64,000 bases of DNA from Bacteroidales bacterium (GCA_017479385.1 JAFVCE010000013.1:124001-188000), one strand, 5' to 3'. Positions 49,801-59,411 are shown, counted from the stretch's first letter. Translations and numbers: made by a program. Notes: generated by a model from the letters alone, not told the origin.

Positions 49801-52800
49801 GGTGCTACCGACCCCAACCCCGGAGCCCCCGTCGACTACCCCACCATTGGTCGCAACGTGTCCCCATCCGAATATTTCTCCGAGTACTTCTCGTCGGGCA
49901 GCGGCGACGAGCTCTATTTTGGCAACGTCTATGGCGGTGGGCGCGGTATCGACATCTCTGCCTCGACCAAGCACCATAGCCTCACAGCTGGCCGTGTCGA
50001 GGGCAACACCAAGGTTACCCTACTCAGTGGCCGCATAACCCACAACGTCTATGGCGGAGGGTCGCTGGCCTCGGTCGGTATCGACCGCCACCCCTATTCG
50101 GGCAAGTCCGAAGTCGTCGTGGGCGATGCCTCCTATGCCGACGGCTCTGCCCACATCGTCATTGGCCTCGACACCATTACCGATAACAACGAGGCAGCAC
50201 TCTTTGGCAACACCGCAGACTACTACAAGGGCCAGTCTATCAGCTCCAGTGTCAAGGTGCCAGACCTGACCTACGTCCAGTTCGAAGCGAGCGACCCCAC
50301 ACTCACCGATAAGTATCGTCGCTACTACTTCCGCCGTTTTGCTGGTCGCAACGAGGGTCGAGTCTATGGCGGCGGCCGAGGCAACTCGGGCGTGCCCGAC
50401 GACGATGCTTCGCGCGAGTTCACCGAGATGGCTTTCGTTTCTAACGCCTTTGTCACCATCAACAACGGTGCCAAAGTGCGCGGCTCGGTCTTCGGCGGAG
50501 GCGAGAATGGCCACGTGCGCCAAAACACCGACGTCAAAATACTCGGTGGCCGCATTGGTGTGCCCCTCTGGGCACCCTACACCTTGCCCTCAACCACCGA
50601 CGATGGCACCACCATCTGCGACCCGTCGGCCAGTGGCGCCAAACTCATGACCGACGCGCAATACTATGCCATCGACTCTACCTACGACCACTGGGAGAGC
50701 GACAAAGGTGTTGGCCCTACCATCTATCGTGGTAATGTCTATGGTGGTGGCCGTGGTGTCAGCCCTGTCCGTATCACCAAAGGTGGCGGCGAGGACGAGG
50801 TTACAGTAAGCCTCACGGCCGGGCGTGTCTATAGCAATGCCACCGTCAACATCAGCGGCAAGGCTCGTATCTACCACCACGTCTATGGTGGTGGTTCGCT
50901 GGCCTCGGTTGGCGATACCGTGTCCGACATCATCACCGCCGACCTCACCACCGACCTCCGCAACGAGTATGCCACAAAGTACCCCAACTACACCCCCGAA
51001 CAGTTCACCAAAGGCGACGTCTTCGACATACTCGGTTACCGTATATGCAACCCTAATGTCGACAACCCCATCAAGGTCTATGGCTACGATGGCAACTGGC
51101 TCGACAAATACGTCATGCCCACCGACGCAGAGTGGGACGCCATCAAGGGTGACCTCGACGGCAAAAACTACATTCTCGAAGCTGCTACCGATATGGGCGA
51201 GAGCTTCGACGAAGCCGAACCCGACTTTGCTAAGAAAACTCACCTCAACCTTACGCGCGTACAGCACGACTACAACGTTGGCAGCGCGCTCTATGGTACG
51301 GGCATTGTCACCATCACCGTCAATGGTGGCATCATCGGCACCAACGGCATAAACGAAGGCCGTATCTACGGCTCTGGCCGCGGTATTGCTGGCGACGCAA
51401 CCAACCTCTACACCAAGATGGCCTTTACCCACAACGTCAACGTCAATATCGAAGATGGCGCCGACATTCGTGGTTGTGTCTTCGGCGGAGGCGCCAACGG
51501 CCACGTAACCCAAAACACCAACGTCGTTATGACTGGTGGCGTTGTGGGAGCACACCTCACTTTCGAGGAGCGCCGAATCGACGAAACTGGTGCTCCCATC
51601 CACCGCATCTACCGTGGCAACATCTACGGAGGAGGCCGTGGTGTCGACTCCATTACCAACCACAAACACCTTAGCCAAACAGCCGGACGCGTCTATGGTA
51701 ACACTCGTGTCGAGGTTACTGGTGGCTTGGTGCGCCACTCTATCTATGGTGGCGGTTCGTTGGCCTCGGTGGGAACATTCGAACTCTACGATGCCGCTGG
51801 CGACGACTCTGACCTCAAGCACATCTATTACCGCAATTCGGGTGTGGCCACTGTCATAGTGGGTGGCCAAGCTCAAGTGGGCCCCAGTCGTGCCGACGTA
51901 GCACCTACCAACTTCACCGACCTCACCGTTGCCGAGCAAGAGGCTTTCAAGGCCCACCTAAGCACTGCCGACATCGCTACCAAGAAAACCGAACGCGCCA
52001 CTCCCAGCGACGCCGCCCTCACCGACGCCGAGTACCTCAAACTCTATATCGATACCTGCTTCAAATATATAGGTACCAACGAGGGCATGGTCTTTGGGTC
52101 GGGCCGCGGTGTGGCTGCCTATGGTAAGGATGTCGACTACGACCGCGACTACGCCGAGGCCGCTTTCACACGCCGCACCATTGTCGTGGTCAAGGACGAC
52201 GCCGAGATTGTAGGCTCTGTTTTCGGTGGTGGCGAAAATGGCCACGTTAAAGGAAATACTCATGTCTATATTGCTGGTGGCATAGTGGGTGGCATACCGC
52301 TCCACGGTTGCACCTCGATACATCACGATTTGGGCTCGCACAGCTGTAGCTACACTATCAGCGACCCCAAGTCAGAGTACGACGGCCTATCGATAGCTCT
52401 GCGCCACGACGCAGACGACCTCGAGAAGGACGAGAGCGAACTGCGCGAAGACAGCCACGGTGTGGGCCGCATAATTTGGCGTGGCAACGTCTATGGCGGA
52501 GGCCGTGGCGTTGACCACGACCAAGAAGTCTCTATCGATGCTGGTTTCTCTTCGTCGGCAGGTCGTATCTATGGCAATGCTCATGTTACAGTGATTGACG
52601 GCAAAATCTACCACTCGGTCTATGGTGGCGGCTCGGTGGCCACAGTCGGCACTTTCGAAGAAAATACCGACGGCGAACCACAAGTAATGAAGCGCCAGTA
52701 CAACATTGGCAGCAAGTCTTTCGCTCGCTCCGACTATCACTTCACATCTGGCGACGACAAACAGATGGTGCTCAACAAAAGTGCCATCACCATTGAGGAC

Positions 52801-55800
52801 GATGGCGACGCTACCGAAACCGTAGACGGCATATACTACTACACCACAGGCCTCATCACCACAACCATCAAGGGTGGCGAAGTGGGCATTACCGGCCGCA
52901 ACGAGGGCTCTGTTTTTGGCGCAGGTCGAGGCATTGCCGGCACTGCCACCGCGCAGGTTACCCACCTCGCTTTCTGCAACGCCACACAAGTCAACATCGA
53001 GGGCGGCACCATAGCCGGCTCGGTCTTTGGCGGTGGTGCCGACGGCCACGTGCTTACCGATACCAAGGTCAATGTATCGGGTGGCATTGTTGGCACCAAA
53101 CTCACACTGCTCGAGCGACAAACCGTCGATGGCGGTGGCGAGCACATCTACCGTGGCAACGTCTACGGCGGAGGCCGTGGTGTCGACCCTGTCATCAATG
53201 GCAGTGGCCTCAGCCAAACGGCCGGACGCGTCTATGGCAACTCCGAGGTTGTGGTTACCGGTGGCACCATTCGCCACGGCGTTTATGGTGGCGGCTCGCT
53301 GGCCTCGGTCGGCACCTTCGACATAGTCAACTACGGCACCGGCTGCGACGACGAGTATATGGAAGGTAAATACAAAGACGTGTATCCGGCCGAAAAGAGT
53401 TTTGGCTGGATAGATATGCCACTCTATTTGACCCACATCTACCACCATCGCCCCAGCATCGGCGAGGCCAACGGCAAGCCTACGGGCAAAGCCACCGTCA
53501 CCATCAGCGGTGGCCGCATTGGCCCATTGGCCGAAGACCTCGAAGAGTTTACCGACGACGATGCTAAGCTCTTTGTCTATACCGACGGCGACAATAATAT
53601 GCACTACTATACCACCACCGCCGAGCTCTATGCTGCTGCCTCGACCGACGGCCACGGCATAGGCTCGCTGCAAGACTTTATCGACGCCAGTTACAAGTGC
53701 CTTGGCGAGAACGAAGGCTCCGTCTACGGTTCGGGCCGCGGTGTGGCCTATACCAAAGGCGAGAACGAGGTCTACGCCGAAATGGCTTTCGTCAAGGAGA
53801 CCGAGGTCAACATAGAGGATGGCGCATTCGTGGTTGGTTCGGTCTTTGGAGGTGGCGAGAACGGACACGTCCGTTTCGATACACACGTCAATATCAAGGG
53901 CGGCACCATTGGCGGCATACCCATGCACCGCAGTGGTGTGGCCTTCGACCCCTCGGCCACTTCGTTCCAAGCCTACGCGGGCGTTGCGGCCGAGGCTATT
54001 ACCCCTTTCCGCACAGGCGGTTCTAACAAAACCACCCTCAAATTCAACAACCAAGCCAGCCTCGACGAGGACGAGTTGCGCGAGAATTCGACTGGTACTG
54101 GCCGCACCATCTATCGTGGCAACGTCTATGGCGGAGGCCGCGGCGTTGACCACTCGGCCATAGAACTCGAAGAGAACTACTACTCCTCGTCGGCCGGTCG
54201 CGTCTATGGCAACGCAAATATCAATATCAGCGGCGGAAAGGTCTACCACCACGTCTATGGTGGTGGTTCGCTGGCCTCGGTGGGCAATTACGACTACCAC
54301 GAGACGGGCATTAACGCTGGTTTCCCCGCAAAGCTGCGCGACACTAAGCAAACTTTCGAAATAAATGGCCTTACATATAGTATTAACGACATCAAGGGTG
54401 GCACCGTCGACCCCGCCGACACCATTCAACACTCGGTCGGCAACATCCGCATAGTAATGACCGGCGGCCAGTTGGGCTTTACCGGCATCAACGAAGGCCG
54501 CATCTATGGTGCTGGCCGAGGCATCGCTGGTGCCCGTACCAACGAGGTTACCCACTTGGCCTACTGCAATTCGACCGAGGTCTATGTGGGTTGCGAACCC
54601 GACGCAGCAGGTGCTACAACCTTGCCCGACGACTCCAAGATTAGCGTCGCCACTACCGGCACGCCCGACATTCGCGGCAATGTGTTTGGCGGTGGCGACA
54701 ACGGTCACGTGCTGGCCGATACGCGTGTGGTCGTAGCCCGCGGCACCATAGGCGTGCCGCTTAGCACCACGTCCGAAACAACCTTCCCCTACAAAGACGA
54801 CCTCACTGGCGAAGCCATCACTCTGCCCTATGGCGAGGCCTATACCGACGACAACGGAATCGACGCCACCACCACCTTCCGCGGCAACGTCTATGGCGGC
54901 GGCCGTGGCGTTAACCCCATCGGGTCGACGGGCAACATGAGCTTCACGGCCGGCCACGTCTATGGCAACACCCACGTCTATGTTGTGGGTGGAACCATCA
55001 ACCACAACATCTATGGTGGCGGCTCGCTGGCCACGGTTGGCTTACGACTCTACAAAGAGAGTGCTTCGGCCACCGAATACACGTCGTACGCTCCCGTACT
55101 CAAAGAGGGAACGACCGACGAATACTACGACGAAGAGGGCTCCTATAAAGACAACACTACGGGCATGGCCACCATCTATGTGGGTGGCGACGCCGTGGTG
55201 GGTACCAGTGGCCTCAATAATGGCCGTGTGTTTGGCGCTGGCCGCGGTGTGGCCAGCAACGACTTCGACTCGCGTACCTATATCCGTGCCGCCGAGGTTA
55301 CCATTGCCGACAACGCCCAAGTGCGCGGCTCGGTCTTTGGTGGCGGCGAGAACGGCCACTTACAGCAAGATGCCCATGTAACCATTGCTGGCAACGCCAT
55401 TGTAGGCTTGGCCGTAACCACCTCCGCACCCTTTGGCAACAAGGAGTTTATTGGCAACGTCTACGGCGCTGGCCGCGGTGTGAGCCAGACCGAGGCGGGC
55501 AACATACCCTACCACGCTGGTTATGTGCGTGGCAACACGGTGGTCAACATCGATGGCGGCACCATCTACCACAATGTATATGGTGGCGGCTCGATGGCTC
55601 TGGTGGGCGACTATGGCCTGCTGGGTGACGACGACTACTGGCACGGCCTCAACTTGGTCGATGGTGCCCCCGACGGCACGCTGAAAGACGATTGTTGGCA
55701 GCTCCATGGCGGTACGGCCACAGTCAACGTGCGCTCGTCGGTGGGCTCGCCCAGCAACACGGCTGGCTATGGTGGCAACGTCTACGGCTCTTGTCGCGGC

Positions 55801-58227
55801 CAAGCCAACAACCCCTCTGTCCAAACACAGGACCTCTATGGCGCTATGGCCTACGCTGTGCGCACCGTGGTCAATATCGACGCCCCTACCGGCACGGTCT
55901 ACGGCTCGGTTTATGGCGGCGGACAGAACGGACACGTCGACTTTGGTGGCACCACCGTCTACGTCAAGAACGGCCACATTGCTGGCAATGTCTTCGGCGG
56001 CGGACAGGGCAACATCAGCTCGCCTACCGCCGGTATTGTCGACGGCCCAACCCAAGTGCATATTGGTCTCGAGTCGCAGTTGGCCAAAGACAGCGCCAAC
56101 ACCGTGCTCATCGACGGTAGTGTTTTTGCCGGCAACGACACCTGGAGCTCGCCTCTGGGCGATATGCGCGTCGACATTTGGCGCACTGCTCATACTGCAA
56201 ACAACGAATATCCTTTCGACGTGCCTGCAACCGAAGCCGAAATCGACGCTTTCGAGGCTTCGCCACTCACCAAGCCAGGCACCACCGACTCGCGCTATGC
56301 GCTCCACTCGGTCTATGGCGGTGGCAACTTGGCCAACGTCCTCACCGGCGACGCTGCTACCGACGACTATGCCGGTAATGCCGACAACGTGTTCGATAAA
56401 CGCTACATCAACCAGCGCCTCGAACCCGCAAAGGGCACATGGCCGGTATCGACCAGGCGCAAGTCGATAGTCTATGTTCACGACTGCCACGAAAACACAA
56501 TCAAGTACATCTATGGCGGTGGCCGCGCGGCCTCGAGCCGCGAAACCGAGGTAGTGGTCGAGGGCGGCCTCGTCTACCAGCTCTATGGCGGTGGCAACGG
56601 CAGCTCTAATGTCGAGGATGGCGGCGTGGCTTCGAACCCAGGCGCCGACGTGGCAGGCAACGTCACGGTCTTTGTGCGCAGCGGTGTTGTTCACCAAGTC
56701 TTTGGCGGCAGCAACAGCAAGGGCAACGTAGCAGGCACTATCAACGTCAATGTGAGCAAAACCAAAGACTGCAACGAGTCTATTACCGAAGTCTATGGTG
56801 GCGGCAACGAGGCCGAAATTGAGGCCGACCTCGAGGTCAACGTCAGCTGTGGCACAAGTTTCACCACTCTCTATGGTGGCTCTAACAAAGCCCCAATCAA
56901 GGGCAACGTCACCCTCAACGTCTATGGTGGCACGTTCGACAACGTCTTCGGCGGCTCGAACCAAGCCGACATCGACGGCGACGTCACCCTCAACATCTTT
57001 GGCGGCAACATCGTCAACGCCTTTGGTGGCAACAACACCGCGGGCGAAATTACCGGCCAAATCATCGTCAACGTCGACCTCGACGACCCCGACCAGTGCG
57101 GCGACTTGAGGCTCGACAACGTCTATGGCGGTGGCAACCAGGCCGATTACAACCCCACCAAGGCTGGCGTCAGCGTTTCGCCGCTGGTCAACATCAAGCA
57201 TACCGAAATAACCAACAACGTCTTTGGTGGCGGCTTAGAGGCCAAGGTCGAGGCTTCGCCCAAGGTGCGCATCGGTGGCTTCGACGAACCCGTCAAGCTG
57301 CTGGGCAACGTCTTCGGTGGCGGCAGCCAGGGCGATGTGGGCACTCCGAGCAAAGAGTTCACCTCCACTGTCGTTATGCGTAGTGGTGAGGTGGTGGGCA
57401 ACATCTTTGGCGGCGGCCTTGCCGCGCCGGTCCATGGCGACACACGCGTCGACGTGGTTGGCATCTCGAAGGTCGACGGCAATGTGTATGGCGGTGGCTA
57501 CGAAGGCACCGTCACCGGCACCCCCGATGTCCACATCGGCTATACGCCCACGCTCACCGCAGGTGCGCCGCTAATCAACATCTCCTATAAAGGCAAGGTG
57601 ACGCTCACCTCAACCACCGAGGGGGCAAAGATATACTACACCATCAACGGCCCGGGCAACCCCACTACTGCCGACAAACTCTATGAGGGCGCGTTCGACT
57701 GCGACGAGCTCGACGAGGTGCAGGCCATTGCCGTCAAAGACGGAATGGAAAATTCCGACGTCATTGTCCGTATTGTCGAGAAGTTGCCCGCCCCGACGGT
57801 CAGCGTCAACCCCTGCGGCGAGGTCCGTTTTGGCATCAAGACCGGCTCTAAAGTCTACTACACCACCGATGGCAGCGACCCCACCATCTCGGCCACCGCC
57901 GTCGAATATACCGACGAAACGGTGCTCATACCCGGCCCCGAAGTGACCACGGTCAAAGTCTGCGCCGAACTGCTCAACCACCTGCCGTCCAGCATTACTA
58001 CCGTGACGCGCCTCGAACCTCCGACCTACACCATCGGCAGCGACGGCACCACCACCCTCACTTCGCTCGGCGCCGTCTACTACACCACCGACGGCAGCGA
58101 CCCCAGAACTTCGGCCACCAAGAAGTACTACACCTGCCCATTCCACCTCGACGTCGGCCAGACACTTCGCGCTGTGTCAACCTCAAAGACAAGCCTCGTC
58201 TCTCTCGAACTGTCGGTTACCAGATAA
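46849..58227 (+). CDS. giant secreted YGGG-supercycle protein (3,792 aa)
   Basis: Signal peptide (hydrophobic LHLLGLCLVATILCL, cleavage after VQA near residue 36), then almost the whole chain is repeats; I count about 65 [V/I][Y/F]GGG-like motifs. From ~49.7 to 55.9 kb four motifs recur in fixed order: RGNVYGGGRGVD; AGRVYGNTxVxVxGG then HxVYGGGSLASVGTF; NEGRVYGAGRGIA; and GSVFGGGENGHV followed by TxVxIxGG. Between 56.5 and 57.5 kb the repeat tightens to about 25 residues per turn (VTLNVYGGTFDNVFGGSNQA). The last ~220 residues hold three chitobiase-C-terminal-like (CHB_HEX_C) modules (GAKIYYTINGPGNPTTADKL, GSKVYYTTDGSDPTISATAV, LGAVYYTTDGSDPRTSATKK). No T9SS sorting domain is visible and the frame ends LELSVTR, then a terminator. 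I infer a long exported beta-solenoid; ligand and export route are unknown. Confidence 0.85.
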   Translation: MINLRNTAITNRKTALHLLGLCLVATILCLDTQVQAQVRIKGNIYGGGKLGNVSESTSVTLKQSAAIVYGSVYGGGRGAEEDVDIALVGGSTQVLMSDGHVMHSVYGGGELGSIVGNTLVTLSGGKVGVDEPELDDGYVFGGGKGSMADRYLATVRGNTHVVMSGGYVHNTLFGGGEVASVGIFEVADAADAENDIVKGEPISCTSGGKTLVEISGGQIGLPAATLRNDIGYVFGASMGVYTQPDAEHTAENINLTSRENGLKNAIYGYVDSAEVRIRANAFIVGAVWAGSENGQVLKNSGVHVSGGQIGCGLGETERYDRKLWLEAEAAVRANDPSRINAIADKMPECEHWPYGRDTIIADNATKHYLPYDIYAYADGATDASGNPGDGHTFFGNVFAGGSGIYPYRISGKTHDGLNDSVWSEWYSFQGRVRGDTYLIISDSAHILTSAYGGCEISDVMGDCYVSMTGGTIGLPRSFETIVARPVSCNLYGAGKGDQRTHFNQYTNVRDVHLSVTGGTIFGSVFGGGEDGHILRDSYVSIGGDAWIGTFGTSYFDGNIFGGGRGFSGEALTAGSVGGNVSIDVTPSAGNEGYPHMLGSIYGGGRLASIGTYFVQPDNPKYGVLQEGDSDHGNITITISGGTIGNDLEYVYAPSGKLNTGNLARTKFYDNNTLEHTMGGNVYGGSMGRLTGLVDTTNWLWPWLAWARSTTITVTGGTIKSNVYGGGELGALEKASAITISGSTVIGTEVKDEGGNTIYTYGSVYGGGYGTILEEYEEAAYSHWAPPIAIAGRVEGNTSVTITGGQVLHSVYGGGEVASVGIHAHGLPSDNPPFIDWHNDFKVQPDGYEMNFDNTDRRYFYYAVDDDDNDMSKPLSRDYIKVTGGESVVTIGGTARIGRRLSPTQIEDMYADADHTRYNLLQSEGMVYGAGKGVAGLNYSHYTYVGSAEVNVLGQASILGSVFGGGENGHVVGNTGVTIGSTSVQGATDPNPGAPVDYPTIGRNVSPSEYFSEYFSSGSGDELYFGNVYGGGRGIDISASTKHHSLTAGRVEGNTKVTLLSGRITHNVYGGGSLASVGIDRHPYSGKSEVVVGDASYADGSAHIVIGLDTITDNNEAALFGNTADYYKGQSISSSVKVPDLTYVQFEASDPTLTDKYRRYYFRRFAGRNEGRVYGGGRGNSGVPDDDASREFTEMAFVSNAFVTINNGAKVRGSVFGGGENGHVRQNTDVKILGGRIGVPLWAPYTLPSTTDDGTTICDPSASGAKLMTDAQYYAIDSTYDHWESDKGVGPTIYRGNVYGGGRGVSPVRITKGGGEDEVTVSLTAGRVYSNATVNISGKARIYHHVYGGGSLASVGDTVSDIITADLTTDLRNEYATKYPNYTPEQFTKGDVFDILGYRICNPNVDNPIKVYGYDGNWLDKYVMPTDAEWDAIKGDLDGKNYILEAATDMGESFDEAEPDFAKKTHLNLTRVQHDYNVGSALYGTGIVTITVNGGIIGTNGINEGRIYGSGRGIAGDATNLYTKMAFTHNVNVNIEDGADIRGCVFGGGANGHVTQNTNVVMTGGVVGAHLTFEERRIDETGAPIHRIYRGNIYGGGRGVDSITNHKHLSQTAGRVYGNTRVEVTGGLVRHSIYGGGSLASVGTFELYDAAGDDSDLKHIYYRNSGVATVIVGGQAQVGPSRADVAPTNFTDLTVAEQEAFKAHLSTADIATKKTERATPSDAALTDAEYLKLYIDTCFKYIGTNEGMVFGSGRGVAAYGKDVDYDRDYAEAAFTRRTIVVVKDDAEIVGSVFGGGENGHVKGNTHVYIAGGIVGGIPLHGCTSIHHDLGSHSCSYTISDPKSEYDGLSIALRHDADDLEKDESELREDSHGVGRIIWRGNVYGGGRGVDHDQEVSIDAGFSSSAGRIYGNAHVTVIDGKIYHSVYGGGSVATVGTFEENTDGEPQVMKRQYNIGSKSFARSDYHFTSGDDKQMVLNKSAITIEDDGDATETVDGIYYYTTGLITTTIKGGEVGITGRNEGSVFGAGRGIAGTATAQVTHLAFCNATQVNIEGGTIAGSVFGGGADGHVLTDTKVNVSGGIVGTKLTLLERQTVDGGGEHIYRGNVYGGGRGVDPVINGSGLSQTAGRVYGNSEVVVTGGTIRHGVYGGGSLASVGTFDIVNYGTGCDDEYMEGKYKDVYPAEKSFGWIDMPLYLTHIYHHRPSIGEANGKPTGKATVTISGGRIGPLAEDLEEFTDDDAKLFVYTDGDNNMHYYTTTAELYAAASTDGHGIGSLQDFIDASYKCLGENEGSVYGSGRGVAYTKGENEVYAEMAFVKETEVNIEDGAFVVGSVFGGGENGHVRFDTHVNIKGGTIGGIPMHRSGVAFDPSATSFQAYAGVAAEAITPFRTGGSNKTTLKFNNQASLDEDELRENSTGTGRTIYRGNVYGGGRGVDHSAIELEENYYSSSAGRVYGNANINISGGKVYHHVYGGGSLASVGNYDYHETGINAGFPAKLRDTKQTFEINGLTYSINDIKGGTVDPADTIQHSVGNIRIVMTGGQLGFTGINEGRIYGAGRGIAGARTNEVTHLAYCNSTEVYVGCEPDAAGATTLPDDSKISVATTGTPDIRGNVFGGGDNGHVLADTRVVVARGTIGVPLSTTSETTFPYKDDLTGEAITLPYGEAYTDDNGIDATTTFRGNVYGGGRGVNPIGSTGNMSFTAGHVYGNTHVYVVGGTINHNIYGGGSLATVGLRLYKESASATEYTSYAPVLKEGTTDEYYDEEGSYKDNTTGMATIYVGGDAVVGTSGLNNGRVFGAGRGVASNDFDSRTYIRAAEVTIADNAQVRGSVFGGGENGHLQQDAHVTIAGNAIVGLAVTTSAPFGNKEFIGNVYGAGRGVSQTEAGNIPYHAGYVRGNTVVNIDGGTIYHNVYGGGSMALVGDYGLLGDDDYWHGLNLVDGAPDGTLKDDCWQLHGGTATVNVRSSVGSPSNTAGYGGNVYGSCRGQANNPSVQTQDLYGAMAYAVRTVVNIDAPTGTVYGSVYGGGQNGHVDFGGTTVYVKNGHIAGNVFGGGQGNISSPTAGIVDGPTQVHIGLESQLAKDSANTVLIDGSVFAGNDTWSSPLGDMRVDIWRTAHTANNEYPFDVPATEAEIDAFEASPLTKPGTTDSRYALHSVYGGGNLANVLTGDAATDDYAGNADNVFDKRYINQRLEPAKGTWPVSTRRKSIVYVHDCHENTIKYIYGGGRAASSRETEVVVEGGLVYQLYGGGNGSSNVEDGGVASNPGADVAGNVTVFVRSGVVHQVFGGSNSKGNVAGTINVNVSKTKDCNESITEVYGGGNEAEIEADLEVNVSCGTSFTTLYGGSNKAPIKGNVTLNVYGGTFDNVFGGSNQADIDGDVTLNIFGGNIVNAFGGNNTAGEITGQIIVNVDLDDPDQCGDLRLDNVYGGGNQADYNPTKAGVSVSPLVNIKHTEITNNVFGGGLEAKVEASPKVRIGGFDEPVKLLGNVFGGGSQGDVGTPSKEFTSTVVMRSGEVVGNIFGGGLAAPVHGDTRVDVVGISKVDGNVYGGGYEGTVTGTPDVHIGYTPTLTAGAPLINISYKGKVTLTSTTEGAKIYYTINGPGNPTTADKLYEGAFDCDELDEVQAIAVKDGMENSDVIVRIVEKLPAPTVSVNPCGEVRFGIKTGSKVYYTTDGSDPTISATAVEYTDETVLIPGPEVTTVKVCAELLNHLPSSITTVTRLEPPTYTIGSDGTTTLTSLGAVYYTTDGSDPRTSATKKYYTCPFHLDVGQTLRAVSTSKTSLVSLELSVTR
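56505..57540 (+). repeat. compact ~25-residue solenoid repeats in the rightward giant
   Basis: About twelve consecutive units such as YGGSNKAPIKGNVTLNVYGG, FGGSNQADIDGDVTLNIFGG and FGGNNTAGEITGQIIVNV. The spacing of GG motifs is close to 25 residues, as expected for one coil of a parallel beta-helix. It sits just before the CHB_HEX_C-like modules. Confidence 0.7.
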
Positions 58228-58248
58228 CCCATAAACACCCCAAAGCAA

Positions 58249-58284
58249 CCCCGAGTAAAGCCCACCGGCATTACTCGGGGTTTG
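58249..58284 (+). terminator. terminator after the rightward giant
   Basis: CCCCGAGTAA (58249-58258) / TTACTCGGGG (58271-58280), a perfect 10-bp stem with a short T tail, 22 bases after the stop codon. Confidence 0.75.
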
Positions 58285-58370
58285 CATTACGCGAGCTCAG
58301 GGCAACTCTAAAAAACCGAACCACTCTGACATTTGCTTTCCCCCCGATGCCATCCCTACGCCCAGACCAA

Positions 58371-58452
58371 GGTCGGGTTAAGGAGGGGTTAAGGTCGTAT
58401 TAACATCGTCCTTTCAACAAGTTATTAACAATACTAATCCCACTACTCCCCC
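58371..58452 (-). repeat. 82-base convergent-junction repeat, copy B
   Basis: Minus-strand copy of the repeat at 31772-31853. On the plus strand the tandem core reads GGTCGGGTTAA (58371), GGAGGGGTTAA (58382), GGTCGTATTAA (58393). Located between the converging giant and rpoN-M23 genes. Confidence 0.8.
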
Positions 58453-58472
58453 TACCAAAGGCCGCTCTGGGC

Positions 58473-59411
58473 TCAATACTGGTCGCGCGTGTCGGTTGGT
58501 GGTGGCGTGGGGCGCCGACGCTCTTTGATGATAGACTGGTCGGCTTTGTATTCGCGTTGCTGCCCTTTCACCGGGCGGCTAATGCCGAAATAAGTTTTGT
58601 CGAGGTGGAGCCGCCGTGTGCGCAGCCCGAAGGTCTGGAAATCGAGTATCCACTCGGGGTCGAACGGCTCGTATTGAAATCGCACTTCGAAGTGCAGGTG
58701 TGGCCCCGTGGCGCGCCCCGTGGCGCCTCCAAGACCAATGACGTCGCCAGCGTTAACAGCTTGGTTGCGCTTGACGTTGATTTTCGACAGGTGGCCGTAT
58801 ACGGTCTCGAGCCCATTGTAGTGGCGAACCACCACGCAGTTGCCGTAGCCGCCCATGGGCTTGGCCAAGCGCACCACGCCGTCGAAGGCGCAGCTCACGG
58901 GGTCGCCCGTCTGCAGCAGTATGTCGACCCCGCGATGTGCCCGCTCCCAGCGCCAACCGTAGGGCGATGTCTTCATGCCCTGCACTGGGAAGCAGAAGCC
59001 CGTGCTGTCGGCCACCAAGCGCAGGTTCACCTCGTCGGGCAGTGCGCTCAGCGGCACCTCTTGGGCCTTGACACGATGGTCAGAGAAAGCCGTGCCATAC
59101 CACAGGTGCGAGGGCATTGACAGCGCTGCCGAGTCGACCGCTGGCCGACTTTTGGGCTCGCCTTTGGCTGTGGTTGCTGCCTGCTGGCGGGCTGGTGGGC
59201 GCTGGCTGCGGTTTTGGCTCTTCGCGTCGGTTGCGGCTGTGGCAGCCTTGGACTTTGCCGTGGCGGCCTGCTGGCGTTTCGAATCCTCAATGCGACGATA
59301 GATTATCGAGTCGTAATACGACATTGATGGGCTCGAGGCGGTGGTGGCGCTTTGGGCCATGACGGGGCCTGCGGCTGTGGCCAGCAGCAGTGGTAGAGCC
59401 ACCGCCATCAT
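58473..59411 (-). other. possible separate M23 peptidase frame from an internal ATG
   Basis: Adjacent ATG codons at 59411 and 59408 precede the signal peptide within the rpoN frame. Starting here gives a 312-aa exported M23 peptidase of ordinary design. The upstream bases are G/C-rich (they also encode PARLRRR), unlike the A-rich leaders of other genes, so any start would be weak or coupled. Confidence 0.45.

Noticed and set aside
52387..55005. 872-codon minus-strand open frame opposite the rightward giant
   Set aside because: It mirrors the biased codons of the giant's repeats (Gly-Gly-Val runs become Val/Ala/Thr/Ile-rich sequence), and has no start context or recognisable domain.
55360..57201. 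613-codon minus-strand open frame opposite the rightward giant
   Set aside because: Same antisense artefact of GC-rich repetitive coding DNA.
46849..58227. CRISPR-like or tandem DNA repeats
   Set aside because: The repeats are in frame, vary at third positions and encode conserved protein motifs; spacing is irregular, so they are coding repeats.
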